A stretch of 59,548 nucleotides of DNA from Sphingobacterium sp. (GCA_029239355.1 JAQZAZ010000015.1:1-59548); one strand, 5' to 3'. Shown: positions 37,752 through 46,232, numbered from the stretch's first letter. A program made the numbers and translations. The notes: a model not told the origin generated them from the sequence alone.

Positions 37752-38162
37752 ATGAAAAATTTCCTTTTATGTTGTTTTCTCTTAATATGGATGGGGATAC
37801 AATCACAAGGTCAAAATACAGCGCTCAACAAACAGCAGACCATAGCTTACATCAATAAGCTGTACAAGATTGCCTATCGCTATAAAGAAACCAAAATTGA
37901 CACGGTTACGGTGGACGGAAAAGTCCTGACCGTTTTTCTGTCCACTGGTCAGCACTATCGAAGTGATCTGTCAAAATCCGAACCGCTTGTCATTGCACGT
38001 GTAAAATCAGGTTATCAAATCCGTTATAAATCCGCTTCAAATACCGAAGAGATCTTGTGGGCCATTCAAACCGAAGATGATGCCAAACGTTTGCAGAAAG
38101 CTGTACAGCATTTGATCGGGATACTAAAGACAGAAAAGAAGACTGATCCTTTTGGAAGCTAA
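37752..38162 (+). CDS. Small exported protein, function unknown
   Basis: A 136-residue protein with an N-terminal signal peptide (hydrophobic residues 4-19, cut near QGQ). The mature part alternates a helix (KQQTIAYINKLYKIAYRY), short beta strands (TVDGKVLTVFLSTG) and a C-terminal helix (DDAKRLQKAVQHLIGIL). I do not recognise a family. It converges on the pst operon with no shared terminator. Confidence 0.65.
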   Translation: MKNFLLCCFLLIWMGIQSQGQNTALNKQQTIAYINKLYKIAYRYKETKIDTVTVDGKVLTVFLSTGQHYRSDLSKSEPLVIARVKSGYQIRYKSASNTEEILWAIQTEDDAKRLQKAVQHLIGILKTEKKTDPFGS

Positions 38163-38201
38163 CATCGCTTTGTCGTACAGTAGCTAAACTTTTTTTCTAG
38201 C

Positions 38202-38232
38202 ATGTTCGGCAAGACACGAACTCGCCGAACAT
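38202..38232. terminator. Hairpin between the 136-residue ORF and pstB
   Basis: Nine-base-pair inverted repeat ATGTTCGGC / GCCGAACAT (38202-38210, 38224-38232) between convergent genes. It lacks a T-tract after the stem on either strand, so its terminator role is uncertain. Confidence 0.4.
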
Positions 38233-38286
38233 AAGAGAAAGTCTGGGGCATGCACACAGAAGGTGTGTTTCGGATTGCTGAAGGGG

Positions 38287-39033
38287 TTAACCAAAATGCC
38301 CGCTGATATAATTACGAGTGGTTTCGTGTTGTGGATTGTTAAAAATCTGATGCGTATCCCCTTGCTCGATAATCTCCCCGAGATACATAAAGACTGTTTT
38401 GTCGGCGACACGTTGCGCTTGCTGCATATTGTGCGTGACGATGACAATGGTATATTTTTTTTTCAAATGGTGAATAAGTTCCTCGATCTTTAGGGTACTC
38501 ACCGGGTCTAATGCCGAGCAAGGTTCATCCATCAAAATAATTTCGGGACGTAGGGCTACCGCACGGGCGATACAGAGTCTTTGTTGTTGCCCTCCGGAAA
38601 GCCGAGTAGCTGGTTTTTTCAGATCATCTTTTACCTCCTCCCAGATATACGCTTCTTCCAATGCCTTTTGTACGGTTGTCTTATCAGCAATCAGATTGTT
38701 GATCTTGAGACCATAGGTGATGTTTTCGTATATGCTTTTGGGAAAGGGATTGGCTTTTTGGAATACCATACCCACACGCTTGCGTAGATCCGTAACCTCT
38801 ATATCCTTTTGATAGATCTCGCGACCATCCAATTTGATATGGCCCTCGATTTTGGCTTCCGGATAAAGGTCATGCATACGGTTAAAACTCCGCAAAAGGG
38901 TACTCTTGCCACATCCTGATGGTCCAATTAGCGCCGTAACTTTATTTTCCTCAAATTCGATATTGATATTTTTCAACACCTGTTTGCTCCCAAACCATAG
39001 GTTGAGATTTTCAGTGACCAATTTACTTTTCAT
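38287..39033 (-). CDS. pstB: Phosphate ABC transporter ATP-binding protein
   Basis: A 248-residue ATPase that powers high-affinity phosphate import. Walker A is GPSGCGKST (about 37-45), the signature [14 protein letters not shown], Walker [14 protein letters not shown], and a switch His in VTHNMQQA. It is the last gene of pstS-C-A-B and overlaps pstA by 11 bp. The phoU gene that commonly follows pstB is not here. Confidence 0.96.
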   Translation of the reverse strand: MKSKLVTENLNLWFGSKQVLKNINIEFEENKVTALIGPSGCGKSTLLRSFNRMHDLYPEAKIEGHIKLDGREIYQKDIEVTDLRKRVGMVFQKANPFPKSIYENITYGLKINNLIADKTTVQKALEEAYIWEEVKDDLKKPATRLSGGQQQRLCIARAVALRPEIILMDEPCSALDPVSTLKIEELIHHLKKKYTIVIVTHNMQQAQRVADKTVFMYLGEIIEQGDTHQIFNNPQHETTRNYISGHFG

Positions 39034-39880
39034 TATTTCTAAACTTATATCGAATATAGAAAGCTGTTAAATTCATGAGGAAGACCACAATGATAAGCAC
39101 CAATGCTGTTCCGTATGCAATAGGTCTGACCTCCTCAATCGACTGATGCTGCGTGGACAACATATACAGGTGATAGGGCAGTGCCATAAACTCCTGATTA
39201 AGGTTGCCAAAGGAATTGGTGATATAGAATGCGGCTCCTGTAAATAATATGGGTGCTGTTTCACCGGCCGCGCGGGAAAGTGTCAGGACGATACCTGTGA
39301 GTATCCCCGGTAAAGAAGCTGGAAGTACCACATCTTTGATCGATTCAAATTTGGTGGCTCCTACAGCCAATGCGGCCTCCCGCATGCTTCGTGGAATACG
39401 GAGCAGGGCCTCCTCCGTTGTGGTAATGATATAGGGAAGGGACAGCAGGCCCAAGGTCAGTCCGGCAGACAAAATCGAGGTACCGAAATTCAATGCCTGA
39501 ACGAAGAGTGCCAGACCAAACAGGCCATAGATGATCGATGGAACACCAGATAAATTACGGATGGAAGCCCGGATCGTGCGGGTCAGCCAGGTATTCTCTG
39601 CGTATTCGTTGAGGTAAATGGCACAACAGATCCCAAAGGGAATGGAAAATAATGCCGTTATCAGGGTCAGAAATACGGTGCCTATAATCGGAGTGAGAAT
39701 ACCTCCTCGTGTCATACCATCGGAAGGTAGCTTGGATACAAAATCCCAGGATAGTACATGGGAGCCTTTCGTGAAAATATCGTATAGGATCACGCACAAA
39801 AAGAAGCATACAAGTCCTGTGGACAGGAGAAGCGTACCCCATTCGACGATTGGTGCCAGTTTTTTAAATTTATGCAGCAT
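39023..39880 (-). CDS. pstA: Phosphate ABC transporter permease PstA
   Basis: A 285-residue inner-membrane permease with about six helices and the EAA loop region ([32 protein letters not shown]). The ATG at 39880 (MLHKFKKL) is chosen and overlaps the pstC stop by 11 bp; the TTG at 39916 would intrude further into pstC. It forms the channel with PstC. Confidence 0.93.
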   Translation of the reverse strand: MLHKFKKLAPIVEWGTLLLSTGLVCFFLCVILYDIFTKGSHVLSWDFVSKLPSDGMTRGGILTPIIGTVFLTLITALFSIPFGICCAIYLNEYAENTWLTRTIRASIRNLSGVPSIIYGLFGLALFVQALNFGTSILSAGLTLGLLSLPYIITTTEEALLRIPRSMREAALAVGATKFESIKDVVLPASLPGILTGIVLTLSRAAGETAPILFTGAAFYITNSFGNLNQEFMALPYHLYMLSTQHQSIEEVRPIAYGTALVLIIVVFLMNLTAFYIRYKFRNNEK

Positions 39881-40760
39881 GGTATTTTCTAAAGCGGTTG
39901 ATAAAATATTCACCAATCAGATTGGCCACCAAGGTCATAAAGAATAAGACAATCGCTATGGCAAACAAAGCATAGTAATGTGTGGTCTGATAGGGGACTT
40001 CGCCCATTTCGATCGCAATAGTTGCGGTAATGGTTTTGACCGAGTCAAAAAACCCTTTAGGAAATATTGCAGCGTTCCCCGTGGCCATCAATACAGTCAT
40101 GGTTTCGCCGATGGCTCTTCCCAGTCCCAGCATCACGGCGGCAATGATTCCTGGTGCTGCTGCTGGGATCGTGATCTTGCGCAGTGTCTGCCAGCGAGAT
40201 GCACCGAGACCATAACTCGCTTCGCGGTAAGTTTGCGGTACAGCATGGATGGCATCTTCGGAAATGGTGATTATCGTTGGGAGGGCCATAATGGCCAGTA
40301 AGATTGCTCCATTTAATGCATTCAGTCCATTGGGGAGGTTGTTTAAATCTGCTATTCCGGGACCAACCAATACGATTCCCAAAAAGCCAATCACGACCGA
40401 AGGAATTGCTGCAAGCATCTCAATGGCTGGTTTTAAGATCGTCTTGAGTTTGGGGCTTGCGTATTCGGAAATAAAAGCTGCGGTACCCACTCCCAGTGGA
40501 ATGGCAATCAGCATAGCACCCAGAGAAACGATCGAGGTACTTACGATTAATGGCAGAATACCGTAGGCTGGTTCTGCTGCTGTGGGATTCCATTGGCTTC
40601 CGGTGATAAAATCCAATGGCGAAACTTCCAGAAAGAAGGCAATTGCATTGTAAAGCAACATGAAGAAAATACCACCCAAAAGTGCAAGCACCAGATATCC
40701 GGTGGACTTGAATATTATTTTGGCGATCTTATCGATGGCGACTCGTTTTTTGTACTGCAT
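39870..40760 (-). CDS. pstC: Phosphate ABC transporter permease PstC
   Basis: A 296-residue inner-membrane permease of about six helices. The EAA loop (ISEDAIHAVPQTYREASYGLGASRWQTLRKITIP) and GRAIGETMTVLMATGN are typical of PstC. It starts 6 nt after pstS and overlaps pstA, as expected for a tightly coupled transporter operon. Confidence 0.95.
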   Translation of the reverse strand: MQYKKRVAIDKIAKIIFKSTGYLVLALLGGIFFMLLYNAIAFFLEVSPLDFITGSQWNPTAAEPAYGILPLIVSTSIVSLGAMLIAIPLGVGTAAFISEYASPKLKTILKPAIEMLAAIPSVVIGFLGIVLVGPGIADLNNLPNGLNALNGAILLAIMALPTIITISEDAIHAVPQTYREASYGLGASRWQTLRKITIPAAAPGIIAAVMLGLGRAIGETMTVLMATGNAAIFPKGFFDSVKTITATIAIEMGEVPYQTTHYYALFAIAIVLFFMTLVANLIGEYFINRFRKYHAA

Positions 40761-40766
40761 GTTATT

Positions 40767-41627
40767 TTATTGAATAAGGTAATAACCTGAGTTTTCGATG
40801 ATCTTGGTCCCTTCTCCTTTGGTTTCAAATTGGATAAATGACAGCACTTTGGCCCATGATTTTTCGGGAATAAACTGATAGAGGGGACGTTGAAAAAAAT
40901 ATAATCTATTTTTTATTGCTGTAGGATCTAAGGGTGATATAGCATTGGAATCTGCATCATTTTTGATTTTCAATACTTTGATACCTTTGTTATCCTGAAT
41001 CTTTTTGGAAATATAACCGGCACCGACATAACCGATACCAGACTTGTCAATTTTGATGGCTTCCAGAATTTGTGCATTTCCGGTCATTTCTTTGGCCTTT
41101 TGGCTATAGGCTATTTTTAGCTTCTTGCGAATAAATGAATAGGTTCCCGAACTGCTCTGTCTACCATAGATATTGATCGGAACATCCTGTCCAGAAACAG
41201 ATTTCCAGTTTTCTACCTGACCGCTCATGATTTTTGAAAGCGTTTTCACATCGATTTCCGTGATCGGATTGTCGCTATGAACAACAAAAGCGGTGGCATC
41301 TTCGGCAAAGACAACGGTTTTGAGGAGCATGTTCTTCTTTTTGAAGAGTGCCTGTTCTTCTTCAGTCAAAGGACGCGATGAGTTGGCGATATCTGCCTGC
41401 CCATTCAATAGGGAAGTAATACCAAGTCCCGAACCGCCACCGGAGATAGCCATACTGAATGTCGGATCTGTCTTATTGTACGCCTCGGCTAGATTAACAG
41501 CAAGATTCACTTCGGTATCCGAACCTTTCATTTTGATGGTATGATCGGTATTACCGCAGGACCATAACAGGGTACTGAAACCAAGAAGGACAGTAGAAAT
41601 AAGACGATTGAAAGCCATATCATTCAT
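40767..41627 (-). CDS. pstS: Phosphate-binding lipoprotein PstS
   Basis: A 286-residue extracytoplasmic phosphate receptor. The signal ends in a lipobox (TLLWSC), so it is a lipoprotein. KGSDTEVNLAVNLAEAY, SGGGSGLGITSLLNGQADIANSSRPL and GRQSSSGTYSF are the phosphate-binding segments. The ATG at 41627 is preferred; the ATG at 41618 and a GTG at 41645 are alternatives. It is the first gene of the operon, and a Pho-box-like repeat lies 33-50 nt upstream. Confidence 0.94.
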   Translation of the reverse strand: MNDMAFNRLISTVLLGFSTLLWSCGNTDHTIKMKGSDTEVNLAVNLAEAYNKTDPTFSMAISGGGSGLGITSLLNGQADIANSSRPLTEEEQALFKKKNMLLKTVVFAEDATAFVVHSDNPITEIDVKTLSKIMSGQVENWKSVSGQDVPINIYGRQSSSGTYSFIRKKLKIAYSQKAKEMTGNAQILEAIKIDKSGIGYVGAGYISKKIQDNKGIKVLKIKNDADSNAISPLDPTAIKNRLYFFQRPLYQFIPEKSWAKVLSFIQFETKGEGTKIIENSGYYLIQ

Positions 41628-41659
41628 TCTTACTAAGTTAAACACAACAAGAATGATTT

Positions 41660-41689
41660 TGTGTTAGGTTTGTGTTATCTTATTGTGAA
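41660..41689 (-). promoter_or_regulatory. Pho-box-like direct repeat upstream of pstS
   Basis: On the minus strand TAACACA occurs twice (41671-41677 and 41660-41666) with an 11-bp period, preceded by a weaker TTCACAA (41683-41689). PhoB/PhoP boxes are 7-bp direct repeats at 11-bp spacing (established knowledge), and the position before pstS fits. Confidence 0.55.
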
Positions 41690-41885
41690 TTAATATTTTG
41701 TAAACATATTACCTCGTGTCGGCTTTAATCTATTTGGATAATACATTCAGCAAATAGCTAAATAGTGTTAAAGCTATTTTATAAACTGAAATGAACCACC
41801 TATTGCACTACTGAATCCTTTTGGTGGGAAACCGATCACTTTCTTCTACGAACTTTTTAGCAAGAATGGAAAACGAGCAAGAGCA

Positions 41886-42104
41886 ATGGAGAAGAATATC
41901 CAACTTGCGATTAAGGAAAGCAAAATAGACAGCGCCTTTAATAGAAATGCTGTTAAAATGAGTACCTCCATAAAAGACGAGGATATTACGCCTTTTATGG
42001 AAGAGTATAGACCAACTTTTGAGCAGGTACAATCCTGGAATACATATGATCTGTACCTTTATATACAGAAAAGCTATGAGTCTTTTATTGTGAAACGAGA
42101 ATAG
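41886..42104 (+). CDS. Small ORF or gene fragment, 72 codons
   Basis: From ATG 41886 the frame gives a charged, helix-rich 72-residue product (MEKNIQLAIKESKIDSAF...SYESFIVKRE). The frame is open a further 32 codons upstream, back to 41790, with no start codon but protein-like sequence (FGGKPITFFYELFSKNG). It is thus either a small gene or the 3' remnant of a lost one. No family recognised. A minus-strand frame over the same bases looks less protein-like. Confidence 0.35.
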   Translation: MEKNIQLAIKESKIDSAFNRNAVKMSTSIKDEDITPFMEEYRPTFEQVQSWNTYDLYLYIQKSYESFIVKRE

Positions 42105-42146
42105 CAATCCTGTTTATCGTCGTAAGGTATTTGGCATAAAGTTACA

Positions 42147-42809
42147 TCATTCTTTCTCTACTGTTACTATACCCAGATAAACGCTGTTCATACTACGATT
42201 GCTGCCATCTGTTGCTGCAAAACCAAGATAGAGGTGAAAAATTGAACTTTCACTGACCTTAGGTAGATCAATCAATTGGGATCGATATTCGATAGAATTG
42301 CCCAATGATACTCCAGTGGCATGGTTTTTCGGATCCTCAGGCAATAAGAGTACCATGCTTCTAAAGTCACTTAGCTCATGGTGCAGCAATTCTTTCGTTA
42401 TGTTGAGTTCCCATTTGATCGCGATCTTGCCGTTTATGATCTCGGTGGATGTGGAAATGATAATGTCTTCCAGTCCTCTGCTAATAGCAAACTTTTCATA
42501 GTTGATTGCAGGTCCCTGTTCACCCAGGAGGACTGCATGTTCAAGATGATAAGACATCGCCGCATTAAATGCGGTCATATTTTCTCTATATCGCTGAAAA
42601 CCTAAACGGAAAAATTTTGTGAATTGACCCAGAAAAGTTTGGGTAAAGGCAAATTTACTTCTGTTTTTATTTTCACTGTCAGATAGTTTTCTTCTTTTTT
42701 TGACTTTAGGAAGCGAACGTACATAGGTGATATCCTTCCATTTGCAAAACACGACAGCGCCAACCTTTCCGGATGGAGCGCCGTTTGCTCCATTATTTAC
42801 TCGTGCCAT
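42147..42809 (-). CDS. DUF6266 family protein
   Basis: A 220-residue protein typical of DUF6266, a Bacteroidota family of unknown function. Its standard start MARVNNGANGAPSGKVGAVVF fixes the ATG at 42809; the frame runs open to 42848. Further family marks are KWKDITYVRSLPK, FLGQFTKFFRLGF and MTAFNAAMSYHLEHAV. There is no signal peptide. Directly upstream lies an array of 11-bp repeats, which may be its regulatory region. Confidence 0.8.
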   Translation of the reverse strand: MARVNNGANGAPSGKVGAVVFCKWKDITYVRSLPKVKKRRKLSDSENKNRSKFAFTQTFLGQFTKFFRLGFQRYRENMTAFNAAMSYHLEHAVLLGEQGPAINYEKFAISRGLEDIIISTSTEIINGKIAIKWELNITKELLHHELSDFRSMVLLLPEDPKNHATGVSLGNSIEYRSQLIDLPKVSESSIFHLYLGFAATDGSNRSMNSVYLGIVTVEKE

Positions 42810-42938
42810 AAATTCATTTATAAGTGGTTTGATTCTTTTAACAGACAAGTAGGGGGAAAGTTTGCCTCAAGCAGTATACTTATTGTAAATTAACTGATAC
42901 AAAACAGGTATATAATAGGGAGATTATACGCTTTCATC

Positions 42939-43036
42939 CGAATGAGGTTCGTATGAAGTCCGAATAAAGTCCGTATGAAGTCCCTATTAAATGAAAGTTA
43001 GATCCCTAGTTAAACCCTAGTTGGATCCTAGTTGAA
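42939..43036. repeat. Two arrays of degenerate 11-bp tandem repeats
   Basis: First array, five units at 42939-42993: CGAATGAGGTT, CGTATGAAGTC, CGAATAAAGTC, CGTATGAAGTC, CCTATTAAATG. Ten nucleotides later a second array has three units at 43004-43036: CCCTAGTTAAA, CCCTAGTTGGA, TCCTAGTTGAA. Both keep an 11-bp step, about one helical turn. The arrays lie about 130 nt upstream of the DUF6266 start. Confidence 0.8.
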
Positions 43037-43090
43037 AAAAAATTTTAGTATTGAATGGGAGAGGGCTGGGGCTTGTGATTAGTACAAAAA

Positions 43091-43113
43091 AAAACAGGCA
43101 TTTCGCCTGTTTT
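43091..43113. terminator. Terminator of the LURP-one-like gene
   Basis: Nine-base-pair stem AAAACAGGC / GCCTGTTTT (43091-43099, 43105-43113). On the minus strand it is followed by a run of T; it lies about 40 nt past the stop of the gene at 43152. Confidence 0.85.
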
Positions 43114-43151
43114 ATATAATATGAAATTGTAATGAATATCGTTGAGACTGA

Positions 43152-43646
43152 TTAAAATAAGAGTATTGCGAAGACGGGAATAAGTGCAACCATTGAATAC
43201 ATCACCGCGACTCTTTTTTGGAGGTATAGACTGATTGATAACAATAGTTCACTGTTTCCAATACTTTCTATTGTTCCGCTATTGCCCATAACCGAAGGAC
43301 TTACTTCAACAATTTGTCCCTGTTCGTCTTCGATTTTCCAGGCCGACATCCACATATTACGCGTACTCCACTTATATTTTTTGTCAATTAGACTAATGGT
43401 TGCTCCCCCTGTCCAGTTGTTGTATTCGATGTCACCGATCAGTTCACCCTGTTTATTGCGTATTTCAGTATATGGGTTGAAAAGGCCTTTATTTTTAAAA
43501 CTATATTGATCTGAACGAATAGAGACATTGGCATCTAGCGTCCAGTCATTGGATTCCAATGAGCCGATCTGGGTATCATTGTTATATAACTTTGATTTAT
43601 TTCCCAATAAATTGTTCTTCCAGCTGTAAATAGATCTCTTTTCCAT
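43152..43646 (-). CDS. Membrane-anchored beta-rich protein, possibly LURP-one/scramblase-like
   Basis: A 164-residue protein of repeated short strands with Trp and Gly turns (WKNNLLGNKSKLYNND, GDIEYNNWTGGATISL, WKIEDEQGQIVEV) and a C-terminal membrane helix (about 147-164). The pattern resembles the tubby-like fold of LURP-one or scramblase-like proteins, but this is inferred from layout only. It is monocistronic with a clear terminator. Confidence 0.55.
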   Translation of the reverse strand: MEKRSIYSWKNNLLGNKSKLYNNDTQIGSLESNDWTLDANVSIRSDQYSFKNKGLFNPYTEIRNKQGELIGDIEYNNWTGGATISLIDKKYKWSTRNMWMSAWKIEDEQGQIVEVSPSVMGNSGTIESIGNSELLLSISLYLQKRVAVMYSMVALIPVFAILLF

Positions 43647-43816
43647 AATTGTCTAGTTTAATATGTTTATTTTTCAAATTAGTATACGTGTCGGGAACTA
43701 TGTTACAGGTTTTTTTAAAAATGTGATAAATATCTTGTAGTCATCTACATTCTAAAGGAAGGAGCTGCTGTGATGTCCGGTAAAAACTGTATTTTCGTAT
43801 TTAAAATCACATTACA

Positions 43817-44863
43817 TTGACACATCAAGAGAAGTCGAGTCAGATCAGAAGGGAGATAAATCTTTCCTATCAAAAGCTAAAAGGAGCCTATCCTATATTA
43901 AAACTTCAGAATAGTATCGGATTGGCTATATTTTTAATTGCTATTATTGCTATCCTTGCTGTATCAATATGCTGGTACAAAGCACTTGTTCCTACCTGGC
44001 TGATGATTGTTGCGAACGCTTTTTTTATGGGGGTTCTTCATGAAATCGAGCATGATCTTATTCACTGGCTTTATTTTAAAAAGCAGAAGACTGTGCATCA
44101 TTTTATGCTTTTCACCGTTTGGATCTTACGTCCGCTGACAGTCAACCCTTGGATCCGGCGTACCTTACACCACCATCATCATAAATTTTCGGGGACATTA
44201 CACGATGTGGAGGAACGTAGTGTGACCAATGGCGAACGTTGGACAATTAAACGTCTGCTGACAACGCCCGATGTTGTTTTGGGTGGACTGCTACGTTTAC
44301 ATCGTATGTTTAGTGATATGGATCGCGAAGTCAGGAACGGAAACCTGAAAGTGGAGACATCTTCAAAATTGAAACAGATTATGTTTTTGAGCATTGTTCC
44401 TGTGACGATTTTTGCACATGTCGTCTTATATTTCTTCTTTGCGGATGCGCTATTGGATTGGTTAAAAGGGTGTTCTGTGGTGAATTTGAGTTTTCCACAC
44501 TATGTTGATAACATGTTGATAAGTCTAAATGTGATCATTTATACGATCCTGTTGCCTAATTTACTGCGGCAGTTTTGTTTGCATTTCATCACTTCCAATA
44601 TGCATTATTTCGGTGATGTGGAGGAGGGGAATGTGATTGAACAGACGCAGGTTCTCAATATCTGGTGGACATATCCGATGCAATTATTCTGTTTCTTTTT
44701 TGGGTGGACACATAGTATTCATCACTTTGTCGTCAATGAAACCTTTTATGTACGTCATATTGGTCGTAAGAAAGCACAGGAAGTCCTGAAAAAGTATGGC
44801 GTTCGATTTAATGATCTGGGCACATTCAAAAGGGCTAACCGTTTTCGGGAATTTTCGAAGTAG
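43817..44863 (+). CDS. Fatty acid desaturase-like membrane di-iron protein
   Basis: A 348-residue membrane protein with four or more helices and three histidine boxes: HEIEHDLIH (about 75-83), a run of histidines in RRTLHHHHHKFSG, and HSIHHF near residue 297. These bind the di-iron centre in desaturases and hydroxylases. No ATG fits the N-terminus; TTG at 43817 gives MTHQEKSSQIRREINLSYQKL, which looks natural. Its last 29 bp overlap the convergent XRE gene. The substrate is unknown. Confidence 0.85.
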   Translation: MTHQEKSSQIRREINLSYQKLKGAYPILKLQNSIGLAIFLIAIIAILAVSICWYKALVPTWLMIVANAFFMGVLHEIEHDLIHWLYFKKQKTVHHFMLFTVWILRPLTVNPWIRRTLHHHHHKFSGTLHDVEERSVTNGERWTIKRLLTTPDVVLGGLLRLHRMFSDMDREVRNGNLKVETSSKLKQIMFLSIVPVTIFAHVVLYFFFADALLDWLKGCSVVNLSFPHYVDNMLISLNVIIYTILLPNLLRQFCLHFITSNMHYFGDVEEGNVIEQTQVLNIWWTYPMQLFCFFFGWTHSIHHFVVNETFYVRHIGRKKAQEVLKKYGVRFNDLGTFKRANRFREFSK

Positions 44864-45338
44864 CGTCCGCTTTCTTCCGATATTCCTTATAGTTGCCTTG
44901 CTGCTCATATTCAAGCGCGCCTTCTTCACAATAAGCAGAAAGATAGACCGAGAATTTGTTGCTTTGACTTTTATCAATGTTTAATTCCTTTAATACATCG
45001 GAAACCCTTTTTGGACTGTTAAAGAAGTCGGAATAATAAACAAGGTCGTCCAGCTTTTTATTTATTGAAATTCTTTCTTGCACATCAGGCGGGAGTGAAT
45101 AGGGGGGACTGAGTTCTATATCGCTTTGGAAAAAGGTCTTAGGTTGGATTTGGAGACTCCGACATAGGATCAAAAAATTGGTGAGCGTTAAATCTTTTCC
45201 CCGCTCTATTCCATTAAGTGTACCGGTAGAAATACCTGTTAAATTAGATACATCTTTTAAAGAATAGTATAGTTCATTACGCCGTGCGCGGAAGCGCAGA
45301 CCAATGGATTCTAGTTTTTCTCTGTCCTTATCCGTCAT
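44835..45338 (-). CDS. XRE family transcriptional regulator
   Basis: A 167-residue regulator. The N-terminal HTH (about 10-70) is clear: FRARRNELYYSLKDVSNLTGISTGTLNGIERGKDLTLTNFLILCRSL. The C-terminal half is helical and of unknown ligand. It overlaps the 3' end of the convergent desaturase gene by 29 bp. A 9-bp inverted repeat 26 nt before its start is a likely autoregulatory site. Confidence 0.88.
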   Translation of the reverse strand: MTDKDREKLESIGLRFRARRNELYYSLKDVSNLTGISTGTLNGIERGKDLTLTNFLILCRSLQIQPKTFFQSDIELSPPYSLPPDVQERISINKKLDDLVYYSDFFNSPKRVSDVLKELNIDKSQSNKFSVYLSAYCEEGALEYEQQGNYKEYRKKADATSKIPENG

Positions 45339-45363
45339 ATGACGAATTGAATGACAATTTGTG

Positions 45364-45385
45364 CAAAATAATGTTTATTATTTTG
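45364..45385. promoter_or_regulatory. Inverted repeat before the XRE gene
   Basis: Perfect 9-bp arms CAAAATAAT / ATTATTTTG around GTTT, 26 nt upstream of the XRE start. The arm TTATTTTG nearly matches a -7 element, so a bound repressor would cover the promoter. Confidence 0.55.
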
Positions 45386-45711
45386 TTTAAATATTTGCTT
45401 TATTTATATTTGTTTTATAAAACCATCTGATAGGAAGATGTTTTTTTGACGGATTTCAAGGCTACATACACCTATGATTTACCAATGAGTAGGATGAGTA
45501 ACCAATCCCCTATGTCTCTGTCCCAGTAGTAAATTCTTGGACAGCAATTGAAAAACATGTAAACAGAAACAAGCCACCTTGCCCAGCTTCAGTTTTCAGA
45601 GAATCCGTCAAGCTTAACCGAAGCTGTGGTAAGTTGGATAACCCGATAGCTGTATCAAAAAGATTTAATATTGGCTAGTTTGGTGAGCGTACATGTTATC
45701 GTGGAATTATT

Positions 45712-45749
45712 TTTCAGTTTTATCAGCTGTTAGCCTGATAAAACTGAAA
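45712..45749. repeat. Perfect 15-bp hairpin
   Basis: TTTCAGTTTTATCAG (45712-45726) and its complement (45735-45749) with an 8-nt loop. Neither strand has a T-tract after the stem beyond the arm itself, so it is not a standard terminator. Confidence 0.7.
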
Positions 45750-45795
45750 TATTCTTGCTGTATGCTTGTCAAGCCCATGAACTAAACTTCGGTGC

Positions 45796-45978
45796 TTAAT
45801 GGTCGCTCATAAAATAATAGATCAAATAAATTACAATCAGCACACAAACGGCGATAATTATCGTTCGTTTAATATTGCGACCAGCAGGTGCATCGTCTCT
45901 TTCTTTAACGGCTACATCAGGTAATTTTCCATCCTGCTTTTCATGGCTATTCTCCGGGGTGTTGAATTGATTTTCCAT
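45796..45978 (-). CDS. Small single-span membrane protein, function unknown
   Basis: A 60-residue protein with a hydrophilic, charged N-terminus of about 37 residues (MENQFNTPENSHEKQDGK...) and one membrane helix (about 38-57, TIIIAVCVLIVIYLIYYFM), a plausible tail-anchored layout. No family recognised. The clear amphipathic split and a lone position support a real gene. Confidence 0.6.
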   Translation of the reverse strand: MENQFNTPENSHEKQDGKLPDVAVKERDDAPAGRNIKRTIIIAVCVLIVIYLIYYFMSDH

Positions 45979-46161
45979 CTTTTAAATTATTGTCCTTGTC
46001 AAGAGAACAAGTTTCGTAGGTAAATCGTTTACATGTTCGATTATTGTCTTTTAACAGGCCGCCCCAAGCATTAAAATATTCGCTTGTGAATAAATAAAAA
46101 GTACAAAGCATTGTGTTTTTTAGAGTATTTGCATACATTGCAGCTGCACTTAACACGATAA

Positions 46162-46213
46162 ACCTAAACAACCCGTAAACTGATGTTTGCAATAGCTTTC
46201 GTGTTGTTTAGGT
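46162..46213. promoter_or_regulatory. Inverted repeat upstream of the TIM-barrel gene
   Basis: Eleven-base-pair arms ACCTAAACAAC (46162-46172) and GTTGTTTAGGT (46203-46213), 30 nt apart, ending 19 nt before the ATG. It could be an operator pair or a leader hairpin. Confidence 0.5.
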
Positions 46214-46232
46214 CTACGAATAAATAAAACAC

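Larger units (their letters stand above)
45339..45795. other. Gene-free stretch with several palindromes
   Basis: 457 nt without a convincing frame. Besides the XRE operator candidate it has an interrupted inverted repeat (CAGCTTCAGTT near 45584 against AACCGAAGCTG near 45616, one mismatch) and a strong hairpin at 45712-45749. It may hold remnants of a decayed element; no transposase fragment is recognisable. Confidence 0.45.

Noticed and set aside
38181..38447. 87-codon minus-strand frame over the pstB end
   Set aside because: A shadow of pstB in another frame; the pstB motifs settle the true frame.
41808..42107. 99-codon frame on the minus strand
   Set aside because: It is the antisense of the 72-codon plus-strand ORF; its product is a mix of aromatic and cysteine residues without a domain pattern.
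42939..43036. CRISPR-like array
   Set aside because: The repeat unit is 11 bp with no spacers between units, and no cas genes are near. It is a tandem repeat, not a CRISPR.
45947..46192. 81-codon frame on the minus strand
   Set aside because: It overlaps the start of the 60-residue membrane protein in another frame and has no protein-like pattern.
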